The position numbers and the translations under genes are program-made. DNA of 64,000 nt, taken from assembly GCF_021018895.1 (NCBI RefSeq), contig NC_079384.1:7076140-7140139 (forward strand), given 5' to 3'. This stretch comes from Seriola aureovittata. Lineage: Eukaryota; Chordata; Actinopteri; Carangiformes; Carangidae. The notes beneath the pieces are model-generated. The model searched no databases, had not been told where the DNA came from, and saw only the letters and a program-made list of their open reading frames with translations. Below are positions 1-17,044 of the stretch, one piece after another. Each line of letters begins with the position of its first letter. Positions within the stretch are counted from its first letter, which is position 1.

Positions 1-757
1 GAAATAGGCCCAAATGTGACAGCGTTGTTTGCTTGTTTGTGCATGCATCTCCCTGCTTTTGTTCAGTCTGCGTCTTGTCTCCAGTATATCTGCCACATGT
101 ACTTTGCTTTTACGTGCTGTGCAAAAGTGTCTGCTATGTGGACGGTTTATTCCTTTTAAAATCCTACGCTCCTGTTTGGTGGCCAGATTAGAAAAATCTA
201 TTGCACTCTTGTGGTCATGATCTCTGAATTGAATCAAGTCAGAGTGGGAGACAGTAGGCCTTGTATTAGTCAGAGCAAAGGGAAAGATGACCTTTCTACG
301 CTGTTTATTTTGGGAAGGCAACAGGAAGAATGCCGGAGCAGCTGTTCTATTCCTGCTGGCAGATCCCACCCCTGTGAATTCCAGTCTGCCACTGCAACGA
401 CACTCCCCTTACTCACGCAGGGGGGTTGGATGTATCCAAGCCCTGTACAGTGTAAATAATACCTCATCAAGATCATCTAAGTTGTTATGGCAATAAGCTC
501 AGCAACACACACACACACACACACACACACTGCAAATCTTCAGCCGCCAATTATTTCCTAACAGACATGCCTGCCATACAGGGGCAATACCTCTGTTTAT
601 GAGGAAGTCCGCCTGCTGTATCTGCACATTACACCGCGTAGACGTCCAACCTGTTGCACCTGCCTGCCAATAAAAACAGTCTTTCCATGCTTGTTATGCA
701 TCTTAACCAGCCTGGCAACTCTCTTGAATTACACAAGCTGCTATCTTTTGTTTTCAG
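1..757 (+). other. Upstream intron or 5' flank of the PACSIN-family gene
   Basis: No coding exon is supported here. A splice acceptor (pyrimidine tract ending TTTTCAG at 757) sits 20 bases before the PACSIN start codon, so at least one non-coding 5' exon lies further upstream, possibly outside the window. The short open frames around 200-500 have no recognisable family and overlap one another on both strands, so I treat them as chance. Confidence 0.5.
505..530. repeat. (AC)n microsatellite
   Basis: About 13 uninterrupted AC dinucleotides. It is a simple sequence repeat, and length variation between individuals would be expected. Confidence 0.95.
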
Positions 758-777
758 AGACAGACACGTTCCCAATA

Positions 778-5631
<4,854 letters not shown>

Positions 5632-6127
5632 CATCACGCTGTCCAATATTTTATGTTGGGAACTTATCTCTCACGAAGAGTTCTTCTAAAATTAACAATT
5701 ATTATCATTTAACATCTAAGATGTTTCTGATTCTGAGTTAATGTCAGATATAATCTGTTCCCAGCTATTTTGAAATGTAAAGCTTTATGGCCTTAATATT
5801 CTAACCTACTTGGTTTGAGTATGAATTAACTTATCACACTAGAATGTACTGTTTGTGGAAGAGTTATATGTGTATATGTGTGAGTGTGTATGTGTGTTTG
5901 CATGCATGTGTGCACGATCAGATGAAACAAACGAAAACAAGAGAGAATATTTATTTACCGCCATCTTGTCTGAGTCATTAGGTTACTGTAATAAAAATAG
6001 CCGATAATGAAAGGTTTACTCAGCCACAAGTTTACCATGATGTGTGCACACAAGGTTAATGTTTACTTGATGCGTATTATGCAGAGGCACACAGAAGTTA
6101 CTTTGACTGAGGGGAATGGATTTTCAC

Positions 6128-6133
6128 AATAAA
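6128..6133 (+). terminator. Candidate poly(A) signal of the PACSIN-family gene
   Basis: Canonical AATAAA about 500 bases past the stop codon at 5631, followed by a T/G-rich stretch. It implies a 3' UTR of roughly 520 bases containing a TG-rich run around 5870-5910. An RNA 3' end is needed to confirm it. Confidence 0.55.
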
Positions 6134-6185
6134 AGTATATTTGTTTTGCTTCTAATCCATCTTGTTGACACTATTGTTTTTACCA

Positions 6186-6790
6186 TGCTAGTCGTGTGGG
6201 TCTATGGATGGCAGCGTTGGTTGGTCATGCTGGTTCAGGCTGAAATATCGAAACAACTATGAGATGGATCGTCATGAAATCTGTTGCAGACTTTTGTTGT
6301 CCCAAGACAATGACTCTGACTTTCACAGTCCTCCGACTTTTCCTCTAGTACCACCATGAGGTTGACATTTCTGGTTTTCAGTTCAATGTATCCATAACTA
6401 TTGGATGCGTTGTTCTGAAATTTGTACATTTGTACTTTTATTGTAAAACTAATGACATTATGATAAAGAGTGAAACAATATTTGCACACTGGAGTACAGC
6501 TCCCAATATTTAATTGACTACAACAAACACAACGTTTCAACCCCCACAGGGTCTTGGGGTTGGGGTGGAGGTGCACACAACTATTCTGCAAAACTAATGA
6601 CATTCCCATCAGCCTCAGCTGTACTTCCTGTTTTATGCTAATTAGCACATTTGCATACTAACAGACTACTAAACAGAAGATAAACATGGTAAATATTACA
6701 CCTGCTTAACATCACAATGTATGTTTTGTCACTGAGTGCATGTTAGCATGCTGACATTAGCATTCACCTCAAAGCACAACTGCGCCTTAC
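6186..6790. repeat. Teleost dispersed repeat, about 600 bp
   Basis: The sequence runs from GTCGTGTGGGTCTATGGATG through CGTCATGAAATCTGTTGCAG and ACTAATGACATTCCCATCAG to GCATGCTGACATTAGCATTC. This order (wrong-way GTGTGG opening, CCATGAAAT, CATCAGCCTCAGCTGTACTT, AGCATGCTGACATTAGCAT) is one I recall from many teleost intergenic regions. No coding capacity remains. A shorter relative sits at 14401-14560. Confidence 0.6.
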
Positions 6791-7810
6791 AAAGGTTTCA
6801 TATTAAGACAAAGAACAAAAAAGACCTAAGATTAAAAGCAAAAACAGACGTGTAGATATGCTTCATCATTTTAAAGGTATTTTTTACATAATTAACATCC
6901 ATTTAATGCTTTTTATGTAGTATAGAGATAATGTATTGATATTGATAGATATATTTACATGAAACATACATCTGCCAAGCTTAAATACTGAAAAAACAAT
7001 ACATATATACACTCCTTTAAAATGTCCTGTTTGATTTGAGTTCTCCAATACACAGAAGTTTTGCAGTAATTAAGATTCCCTGAACAAATAATATTTACAG
7101 GCACCATTGTTCAAAGTGACTTACATTTTAATATATCTCAGTAGCAACATCAGTATATTAAATCACTGGATCATTAAAGAATTTCGTAGGATAGTTGATT
7201 ATTTTGAAAGATAATTATCCATATTAATGATCCTGACCTTTGACATGTTTCTCATTCCAACTTTCACCCATTTTACACTCGTGAATGTTTAACTAGAGTC
7301 ACACAACGTGATAAATCTCTGACTAACCACCCAACCTCGCAGCTCTGTGCACATACCACTACACTACAGTACCACGGAAGAGAGAAACCTGTTGGACAAG
7401 ATCTCTGAGGCACAAATAATGAATGACAAGACGTCACACAGTAGTTGAAACATTTCTGAGACCTGGAGAGATTTCTTGTTTATGGTTGCACTGTACATTC
7501 AGCGTTCAAAGGACTCTGCATGTGTAAGTACGCCTGATACATATGCTTATTTTTAAAGGACTTTATTGCAGAAAGATGATGGATGTGTGGTTAAATGATG
7601 TTTCTTTAAAGAGACGGCTTTCTGAGGGCATGTTTACATGTTACAAACTGAGTCTCCTCATGCTCCCCAGAGAAAATTGTACTGTAATTACTTAAATTAC
7701 TTTGGATTGTATTTTAATTACACATCTTATGTGTTAAAGATGTTACTGTCTACACTACTAATGCATTATTGGGTGTCATGTTTTGTTAGATAATGTCCTT
7801 TCTCTCTCAG
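6791..7810. other. Intergenic spacer and 5' region of the Sec23-like gene
   Basis: AT-rich non-coding sequence. An acceptor at 7810 (TCTCTCAG) just before the start codon of the next gene implies an untranslated first exon somewhere in about 7300-7700, but I cannot place it. I see no gene or RNA. Confidence 0.5.
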
Positions 7811-7825
7811 ACAGACAGAATCACT

Positions 7826-10800
7826 ATGGAATTTGCCTGTGCGTTTGTTTATGTGCCACCAGCAGTGATTCAGAAGGACGGCCAACGCTCCAGTGCCAAC
7901 GTCATAAAACGCTCAGGTGTGATTTCTTTCTCCTGACATCAAAAAGAAAAAGAAAAAATCCCGATTTCCAACACTAACACTTGTTTAAACAGACATGTGT
8001 CACATTTCTGGCTCTACTTTGCGGTTTAGTTGCAGTTTTACTCAATCCCACAGATCACTTGCCAGACACAGATTTTCTCTGCAACTTCCCTGGAGTCTGA
8101 CACCACAAAGTATTTCAGCAATCTAAAACATGAACAGTAAACATCAGATTCTTGGTGTCAGTCAAAGGTCTTCTGAAACCTTCTGAAAGACCTTCTTTGT
8201 TGACTCACCAGTTTGAAGAAATCCATCAAACAGGCACAAAGCTTTCATTCCTCTACGTCTATCACCGACGTATGTCACCTGCAGTCGGCTCCATTCTCTG
8301 GAAGATGTCAAAAGGCAATCTGGGAAATGTAGGAAGTCATTAACTGAAGTATGAATTGAAAGAAAGATTAAATTCCAATACTTAATCACAGAATAACCGA
8401 TAATTTTTCTTTGAATATCAAAGATTGATGGTACGTGACAGTGTAAATGTAGCCACAGGTGGATTTCTCCTTGCGTCAGAGCTGTCTGGGTAACTGGTTG
8501 GTTAAGTATCATTATGTATTATGTAATCAGTGACACACACAACCTCTCCTGTCTGTCTTAGAGGAGATATTCCTTTCAGATACTTTGCTTTGCTTGGTAA
8601 AAGCCATCTGCTGGCTGAGTCACATTTTCTTCACAGCACAAAGGTCATCACTGCACCAGTTGTTTTGTCTGGGATCACATTTCTCTTGCAAGAAACAGCT
8701 CAGAATGAACTGCTGATGTGAGTATTTTCCTTTTCATTTTCATTCCTTTTAGCTCTCCTCCCCCCTGTCAACCGAATTCGTCCTAGCACTCCTCCACCTC
8801 CTCCTCCAACAAACTCTACAGTGGCCAAATCACCAAAACTCCCCAAATCGACCCCGAAGATTGTTGAACAGCTGGAAAAGAGCAAAGTGAAGAAGGTTGT
8901 GAAGCCCAGTCCCTTCTATGAAAATGCCAAATTTCACAGTAAACTGGAGGCAGCGTCTTCCATCAATACAACAGCTCAGCAGACAACATCTCCTCGAAGG
9001 ACAGGTACTGTGAATGTGGCAAAATAAATGTGTAAATGTATGTCTGGACAAGTTTAGTTTCTCTACTTTAGTATTATCTGAAATGCCGTGGTTGCAATGG
9101 ATATCTTAAAGGAGTATTTCACCCTAAAGGTCAGTGCTGTCGCTTCAGTCACATTCCAGTGACAGCTACCAATCACACAAGAAAGTTACCTGCTGCTCTT
9201 CCAGTTATTGAAGTTAATGCAGCCATTTAAAACAAAACAGGAAAGTTTGGCCCCTTGTATTTCAGAAAAGCCAGGCTCACACTCACAGAGTTTCATATTC
9301 ACACCGGCACGGGGCATTGCTCAAGGAGAGCAGTGGTAATAAAGAAAGGGCAAGCATTGCTCTTTTACTTTTCAAGCCCATGCTAGTCCTGCTGGTCCAA
9401 ACCCTTTTGTCACAGACACACTTCTCCCAACTTTTTTCAGATGCAAAAAATATCCTTCAAATTCCTTCCAATACTTGAAGCCAAATCCAGCTGTTTTGTA
9501 GGTGAAGGATTTTAGTTTAAAAAACAAGTATTTACCTTATTAACCTTAATAAAAAGGGGGTAATTGTAACTTAACAGTTTTCTAAACTCCTGTCCTGTTG
9601 TTACATTAGCATTGTTACCTGGACCTTTGGTATGATGTCTGTGTGTGTGTTCATACATAAGAGGTCTAATAGTTGTATGTATATGATGTTTATGTTTTAA
9701 CCAGTAAAGTGTGCTTTCATCAGTGTGCACATTAAATACACTAAATGTTTACGGTGAAGTTAAAAGTAAAAAATAGACTTACCGACTGATTGACTCTAAA
9801 ACACTTTCACCAACTTTAGTGGCCTTTAGCTAAAAAAGAACAAAACAAAGATAAAGATCAATAACATGCTAACGCCAAAAATATCTATAACATGTTTTTT
9901 TTTATAATGAGCCTTTCACGCTCATGGTTTGGTACAGGCGGTAAATCACCACGTGTTTGGAGCTCCAATGCACTTTAGTAGTTTAATTCCACTGAGCTGC
10001 AGCCAAGATGATGAATGACATTTTCTTTTATTTTGGGTTGACTCATTCCTTCAACAGTCCTCTCCTATCTGCTTTACCCAGCTCTTCTTCCACCGCACAT
10101 GAGACCTGCAGCGAGCAGCCAGTCCTCTCCGCACAGCAAGCCACTCGACAACAGTCAGACATTTACCTATGACCTGCCAAATAATGAACCAGATTTAAAT
10201 GCCCATCGCTGGGACCCAAACTACTCATACAGTACACCAGAGGGCACTGGGGGTGAAGTGAAGCTGCCAGCTATTACTAGCAATGTGCCGGGCCAGACAC
10301 CAGGTGAATAGACGTCTTTGTTTTTCCTCTTTGTGTTCGATTTTAACTTGTTACAACCCAGTACTTTCCAGATCAGATTTGTCTCAGAGACTTTAGGGAA
10401 GAGACTGATCATCCAAGTTTCTCCTGCTCTCATCTCAAACCCCTACAGCCCCAGCCCTCCCACCGAGGCCTGCATTCATGAAGTCAATGCCAGAGTACCT
10501 GGTGCTGTTACCCTCATCTGCTTCATCCTCTCAGAAATCACCTTCAACTTCTTCACTTTCCCAGTCGTCTACTGCAAAAGGTAAATACAACAGTCTCTGT
10601 CAAGCTGTCAAAAAACCAACATTGCACAAAATGCTAAAGTTTGAATGCTCATGTTATTCCCATCTCAGGATCAGCAGATAAGGAGCCTCTTCCAGGGAAT
10701 CCTAATGTGGTCCTTGTCAGTTTAGGGAAACTACTCTCAGAGGAAAGTGGTCAGTAAACTTCTATCATCACCATCAAACCTTCATTATCGGCCGTCTTGA

Positions 10801-13800
10801 TTTTCAGTCTCATTATCTTACGATGACGATGATGTGTGCATATTTCCAGGGGAATTCATACGAGGTGAACCCACCTGCTGCTCCCAGTGTGGCTCTGTGC
10901 AGGACTCCTGTTATGTCAATGTGGTAATTGCATCTTTTCTTTGACCTTTATTCTGAAACTGATACGTAGTAACATGATTAAGAGCCATTGATTTCAGATT
11001 TGAATAACAAACCATAAATCTCCTTGTAATGACTACTGGAAAATACGGAGCATGACAAACTGTTAGATGCAGTCAAGCATAAGAATTATTGATTGCATCA
11101 TAATGAAACAATGGATAACTGGGATTGGTTTGATTGATTCAGGCTGGCTTGGTCTCAGCCAGTCAATGTTTCTCAGTAACAGTAATGTTCTCTCCTTACA
11201 CTGGGCAGCTTCATGCGTGTCACTTCTGTCAGTCCCGGGAGTTGACCAGTCCTCCCAGTATACCACCCAGTGCTCTCTTTCTGCTCAACCCTGATGAAAA
11301 GCCCCCGTGCGCTGCTGGCGCTCTGCTGCTCTTCTGCATCGACATCTCAGGTTCCATGAGCATCACCTCCCAGGTACAAACACACGACTGACACTGACAC
11401 TGATCTGTTTACTCGTGGCTGACATTCACAAATACAACTCGTGATGTTTCAACTGATCAATCTCTTATCACTTCAAGGTGACGGCGGGAGAGCATTTTGT
11501 TCACAGATCTCGTCTCCAGGTGAGTTTTTTTTTCATTTTCAAGTGGCCTTTTAAGTTTGTGAGACTGAAAATGAGCTTTAAGTCTTTCTTCTTCTTTTTT
11601 TAAGTGCAAATTCCCCAAGTAACACACTATTAAGTTATCTGGAAAGTTACCACAAACCACTTTTATACATGCATAATACAGATGACAATGATAACAATAA
11701 CAGCTGTCCTGAGATGCTGCCAAGATGCCATTGGTGATAAATAATTGTTGTATTCAAACCAGTTTGTCCAGGAAGCCGTGTTGCAGTGTGTTCAGAGACT
11801 AAGTGAACAGCAACCAGACACAAGAGTGGGTCTCATCACCTTCAACTATCAGGTACATTGATGATCTGATAGAGTATTGGACAACAACAGACTGTTCTCT
11901 GCCTTATTCTCCCAAGTTTTTTCATGAAATGTGCTGTTATCATGCTATTGTTTGAGTTTATTCCTGACTTATATTATATAATTCTTTTTACACTCAATGT
12001 TCTCACTGTTTCTCCATCGCTGTAAGTCACTGCATCTTTCTGCCTTTTATTTGATATCAGGATATTGGAATTTCTTCTTCATCTTCTTGTCATTCAGCAT
12101 CATTATTATCTCAAAAAAATCACTGCATGAATAAAATGTTTTATTGCCATTGCTTTTTTTTTATCACCTGATGATTGTATTGCCAGGTTACAATGTATGG
12201 GTATGAGAATTTCACGTCACGGTTCCTGAGCGGTGCTGAGTTGACTGACAGCAACTATCTTAAAGAGGCTGCCGCCAGTTTCCCCAGTCCACCTCCACTC
12301 TCACAGACCAAGGACTTCTTACAGAGACAAGTTATGGGGTAAGAAGGAAAACAATGATTGCATTAGTTGTTTTGTGTATTATAGCTTACCTGTTGTATGT
12401 TCAAATAACAAACATATTCTCTCGATTCTCTGAAGATTATCTGAAAGTGGGACCACAGCTCTGGGTCCAGCTGCTCTCCTGGCAGTTGCAATGGCCTCCA
12501 GACAGCCAGGGTCCAAAGTAGGTTTGGCTTTTCAGTCTTATTTGTGGTACCATACCAGTGTATTTGTATGCTTTGGTCCATATATACAGTAGTTGACATA
12601 TACATGACATGCAATCTGTATTACATTGTCACTTAACAGTATTTAGCTGTACTGATTCAGCAAAGCTTGTGCACACCTTTACGTCTTTATGATGTGTACA
12701 GCTGTAAATGTTGTTGACTGAAAAGGAACCAGGAATACCACACAGTCATGGCCACTTGGACTCATTTTATTTGTATATGAAGCTTCGTTCCTTCATCAAC
12801 ACTTCATATCTTTTTTCCCCTGTACTTTGAACTAGATGAGCTGTGATGTAAAGCTTGTATGAATTGCAATGAGGGGTCAGTGTCAGTTTTCCATTTTTCT
12901 ATTTTCTAAAAACAAAACAATCCTGATCTGCTATCCCTGCTGATCTTGAAGGTGATTATCTGTACAGATGGGAAGGCCAACACAGAGTTAGGAAACCTGG
13001 AGGTGGAGGATAATGATGCTCGCACCCTCCTCTCATCCACCATCTTCTACCAGGAGCTGGGGGAGTATGCTGCTAATCAGGGGTTAGTACACATCTCCAC
13101 GTCAATGTCAAGAATGTGTTTAAACATATTTTACCACTAAACAGACAATGAGTGAACATACAAGTGCAGCCACTTTCATATCTGAAGTACTGTTGCTCCA
13201 CTGGCAACAGTAATACTGGTGCTGTTAATACTAATAAGGGCCAAGTGAAAGATGGAGGATGCCTGCGGTTGCTCAGCTAGATTTATTATGATGAAGATCG
13301 TGCTGAAATATCCTTCCTCCATTAGTGTGACGGTGTCTGTGCTGTCCATAGAGGGAACAGACTGCCGGCTGGATGAGCTGGGAAGACTCGCCGATCGCAC
13401 TGGAGGGAAAGTAAGAGACAGTGTGAAGCTGTGTTGCATATGATTTGTTGCAACAGTCATTAATCACTCAGTCAAATCAGATCTTGCTTTTCTCATGTCA
13501 TCTGTGCGTTTTATCTCTTGTCCTCTAGGTGGTAATAGCAAGTCCAAACAGGCTGCATCCAGAGTTTGAACAGATCATTGAGAACAGGACCATCGTCACA
13601 CACTGTACCGTTACATTACTGCTGCCCAAATCCCTGTAAGAGCTGCCCTGTAAATGAATGTATATTCCCCTAATACTTGTATTTCTGATTGCTTCATTAA
13701 TTGGGCGAGATTGATGGCACATGAAAGGATTTGAAACACTTTAAATTACATTACTGATGCCTTTGCTGTAGGCACATGAGAGGAGAGAGGGAGGCTGGAT

Positions 13801-14864
13801 GCAAAGGGACCCGAGAGGTGGGGAACGTGGACCCAGATACAGAGATCACCTTTCAGTTCGGAGCCAATGAACAGGACGCAGATGGTGAGAAAAAAAACTA
13901 CTGTGTCAGCGCTGACAGACTGTCAATAATGTTGTTGTTTCTTTTACCTTGCAAACTCCAGCTGCAGCTTTACTGCTTTGCACAGGATTATCACAGGTCG
14001 TGGTCTGACGTGTGCTGCCAGTTCACACAGGATGGTGATTGGTGTTGTTGCCAATCAAATAAAAAATCTCAATTTGAGATCATTGCAAGAGAGACAACAA
14101 CACTATGAAGTTAGATCCAGAGTCAGTACATCTGACAAAAACTAACAAAACTGGATTGATGAAAATGCAAGAATGGGCCATAATTTGCTAGATAACAACA
14201 GAAATCCATGATTTGCCACTTCTGGTTCGACAGGAATAAATCCATCTGGATGCGCTAAAACCTGTGATTTTTCTAAAAAAAAAAAAATAATTACCCCATG
14301 TCTGTTAGTAAGAAATAGCTTTCATTAAAGTAAGAACAAATTAACAGCTCCAGAGCTGTCAGTCTGTTTCTCATTCGCTCCACAACTTTTGCCAAAATTG
14401 TTCAACAACAACTGGATGGAATAAGATGAAGTTTTGGACAGAGACTTGTGGCCCCTAGAGGATTAATCCTAATAACTTTGAGGATTCCTTGATTTTTTTT
14501 CCCTTGCACTATCATGAAATAACTAGATTGCATTACATTTGCTAAACCAGAAACGGATGCCGTGTTTAGCATGGTCAAAAAGCAGCATGTGCTCTCTCTG
14601 TGATCCAAAACACTCAAGAGGATTGTTGTTTAAAAAAAACCTTAAACTCTCTTGAATCATATTTGTGGTGTGTCTGTGCTTCTCTTTCAGTGCCAGCACC
14701 AGCCTCCGGCAGCCGTGTGTCCGTCCAGCTGCAGATCAGGTACCGGCAGAGGAACGGACAGACGATGCTCAGAGTGATAACTTCAGAGCGAAATGTTACT
14801 GATGACAGGTGATCATGATGTTTCCATAATCTGTGCTTCACTCACTTGCATTTTGAGATTGTGT

Positions 14865-14909
<45 letters not shown>

Positions 14910-16406
14910 ACTCACACATTGCACTGACTATCTGTATGCTTGTGGCTTCCTTGTAATCTTAAACAAGTCATTATCATGTGATATCTCTCATCAAGGAGGC
15001 GTTCTCTCCCTCAGGACAACAGTTGATTACATGTATTATTTTCTGGCAATCTCAGTGAACCTTTAGGCAAAGCAGTTTTGAAAATCCAAGGAGACTGTTG
15101 CTGAGATACTGGGGTGTTCACATCATCCAGAAATGATCGCACCATGTAAATCTTATTTTTCATCCATTCTAATGTTTAGTCACAATAAACCTCTTAACCC
15201 AGTCTGCCTGCTTCATATACAGAATGAAGGTCATGCAATTCATTGTCTGAGCAGCTACAAAGTAGCACCTGTGTGTATTTGCATGCTAATATAATGGCAA
15301 GGCTGAAGGCGTAAATGCTGAGAAGCACTCTTATGATAAAAGTGTGACCCTCCTTCTCAGCTCGGCGGCCCTGTCTTCTCTGTCTCTGGCCATCATTCAG
15401 CTCAACTCATCACAGGCCAGCGCCGCTCTGGCTGTCAGAGGCCGCTTCCTCGACGCCAGGAGGGAGGGAGAGCTGCAGAGGAAGCTGATCGAGAGAGCAA
15501 TGTGAGTTACAGAAGGGATGGAGGAAACTCTGACTGCGTCAGTGTGTGGGCAACATGTAGAACGAGAGCTAAATTATGCTGAAGTCCAACAACTGGATTA
15601 AAATGAGGGCTGATTATATATTCATTCGGCACATAGAAAAATGACAAAATACAAAAAAAAAATTGAAAATATATGGAAATATGAATATGGCTGCACCGAC
15701 AGAGCAATCAGATGCACAGATAAAAAGTGAATTTAAATGAAATGGAAATCAGATCAACTGGTTGCATTCTTCAGTAGAAATATTCAAATACATCTGATTA
15801 ACCAGATGAACTGATGATTTTATTGATGTTTATTTTATCTCAGATTAAATTTTTTGTTTGAAGGTTTACAATTAACAATCCCAAGCCTTTTTTTTCCAGA
15901 TATTCTTTTTATTTAAATGGTAGTTTTGAGTCTCTACCTGCCTTTGAAAGCTGCTATTTATTAGATGTACAGTGTTTTTTAGATTGGGCAGATGATGTGC
16001 TGTCTCTGTTTGCAGTGAACACAATCACAGTGCACAGGACAAACAGACGTACCAAGAATGGGTGAAAACTATGGAGCCAATTTACAACAACATTCATAAT
16101 TTCACACGGGTGAGTTACTTTACATTTATTAGATTCAGTACCTCACATTAGTTCGAATCATCACACTTAAACACTTTTATTTGTGTGTTTTCCAGAGAAA
16201 ATCTGTCATTTCAGACTCACAGGTAAAGTCATGTCTTGCCCTTATACTGTCCTCATACTGCTTAGTACTGGAAAACTCAGTGCCCTTTGATAATTCTTCC
16301 GTTCTTCTCCCAACAGTCTCTAACAGACGCTGGTGCAGCGCTGCTCTACGCCATGAAGCACAGCAACAGGAAGTCCATTTCACTGAAGAATAAACATAAA
16401 CTCTAG
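7826..16406 (+). CDS. Sec23/Sec24-like vWA protein with intact MIDAS
   Basis: Twenty coding exons join in phase to give about 762 aa: 7826-7916, 8753-9004, 10082-10303, 10449-10580, 10669-10749, 10850-10923, 11209-11373, 11478-11519, 11763-11852, 12187-12338, 12436-12517, 12952-13082, 13326-13410, 13529-13635, 13772-13884, 14691-14808, 15361-15501, 16016-16109, 16196-16222, 16317-16406. Residues 1-255 are proline- and serine-rich and probably disordered. A zinc finger follows (C270, C273, C288, C291), then a vWA/trunk domain with DISGSMS at 329, a threonine near 440 and CTDGKAN at 465, that is all three MIDAS elements. The C-terminal part resembles the beta-sandwich and helical domains of Sec23/Sec24; no gelsolin domain is seen. 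I recall fish relatives labelled 'circularly permutated Ras protein 1-like', but no GTPase motif is present. A role in COPII-like coat or vWA-mediated binding is inference. Exon 4 could start at 10455 instead. Confidence 0.85.
9107..10055. mobile_element. MITE-like element with terminal inverted repeats
   Basis: The left end reads TTAAAGGAGTATTTCACCC and the right end, read on the minus strand, TTGAAGGAATGAGTCAACCC. These are imperfect inverted repeats about 950 bp apart with no transposase frame between them. This matches the teleost pattern of non-autonomous DNA elements whose ends contain AAAGGA...TTCACCC. It fills most of the intron between coding exons 2 and 3 of the Sec23-like gene and stops 26 bases before the acceptor at 10081. 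Target-site duplication was not resolved. Confidence 0.5.
14401..14560. repeat. Fragment of the teleost repeat also seen at 6186-6790
   Basis: CAACAACTGGATGGAATAAG, CCCCTAGAGGATTAATCC and TAATAACTTTGAGGATTCC follow the order of the same dispersed family (CAACTATTGGATGGATT, CCCAGAGGATGAATCC, TGACTTTGGTGATCCC, from memory). It lies in the intron after coding exon 15 of the Sec23-like gene. Confidence 0.5.
14867..14907. repeat. (CA)n microsatellite
   Basis: About 20 CA dinucleotides in the intron 59 bases after coding exon 16 of the Sec23-like gene. Confidence 0.95.
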
Positions 16407-17044
16407 CCAACTGTCAGCCTCCACTTTTTACCTGGTTGGAAGCAACTCAAGTCATGAATGACAAGGATAAATACTGCAGTTTGACCTCGATTATCTGGCC
16501 AAAGAAATATCCTTCAAATATTTCACAGTGTTAATAATGTATTACTGTATATCAGCTGAAAACATGGTCATCCTTGTCATAAAGAAACTTATTTCTCTGT
16601 GAGACTTTAAGTGATTCCTTTCAGTGTTGCATATAATAACTGCTGAGGCAGTATACTTATTACTTATATATATATATGTATATATGTATATATATATATT
16701 TGACACCTTCCCTGTGGCAGTGTGTGTGTTTTTGCACAGACAAAAACACATAGAAAAAACATGACTCAGAAACACATCACACAGCTCACACCCAGGCCCT
16801 TTGGTGTCCGCAAAATACATCTTTTAACACATGTAAAGCTCCCACACAACAGTCAATATAGTCCTATTGATTGTGATTATGTAATTATGTTTTAATAGAT
16901 GTTAGAAGTGAATAGTTTGTTTGCACCAAACTTGATGTGCAAAAGTAAAAATTATCACACAAGAGCAAGCAACCAAGCATTATGGCTCATGCTTTTAACA
17001 CATGCACCGACAGTCATTATGAGTTCATATGTACTGAATCTAAA
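16407..17044. other. 3' UTR and flank of the Sec23-like gene
   Basis: Non-coding, AT-rich sequence after the stop codon at 16406. An (AT/GT)n run lies near 16664-16700. I see no convincing canonical poly(A) signal, so the transcript end is unknown. The connexin remnant on the opposite strand begins at its right edge. Confidence 0.5.
16664..16700. repeat. TA/TG-rich microsatellite
   Basis: Alternating TATATATATATG and TATATATG units in the presumed 3' UTR of the Sec23-like gene. Confidence 0.85.

Noticed and set aside
6235..6648. 137-residue minus-strand open frame
   Set aside because: It lies within a dispersed teleost repeat and has no recognisable domain.
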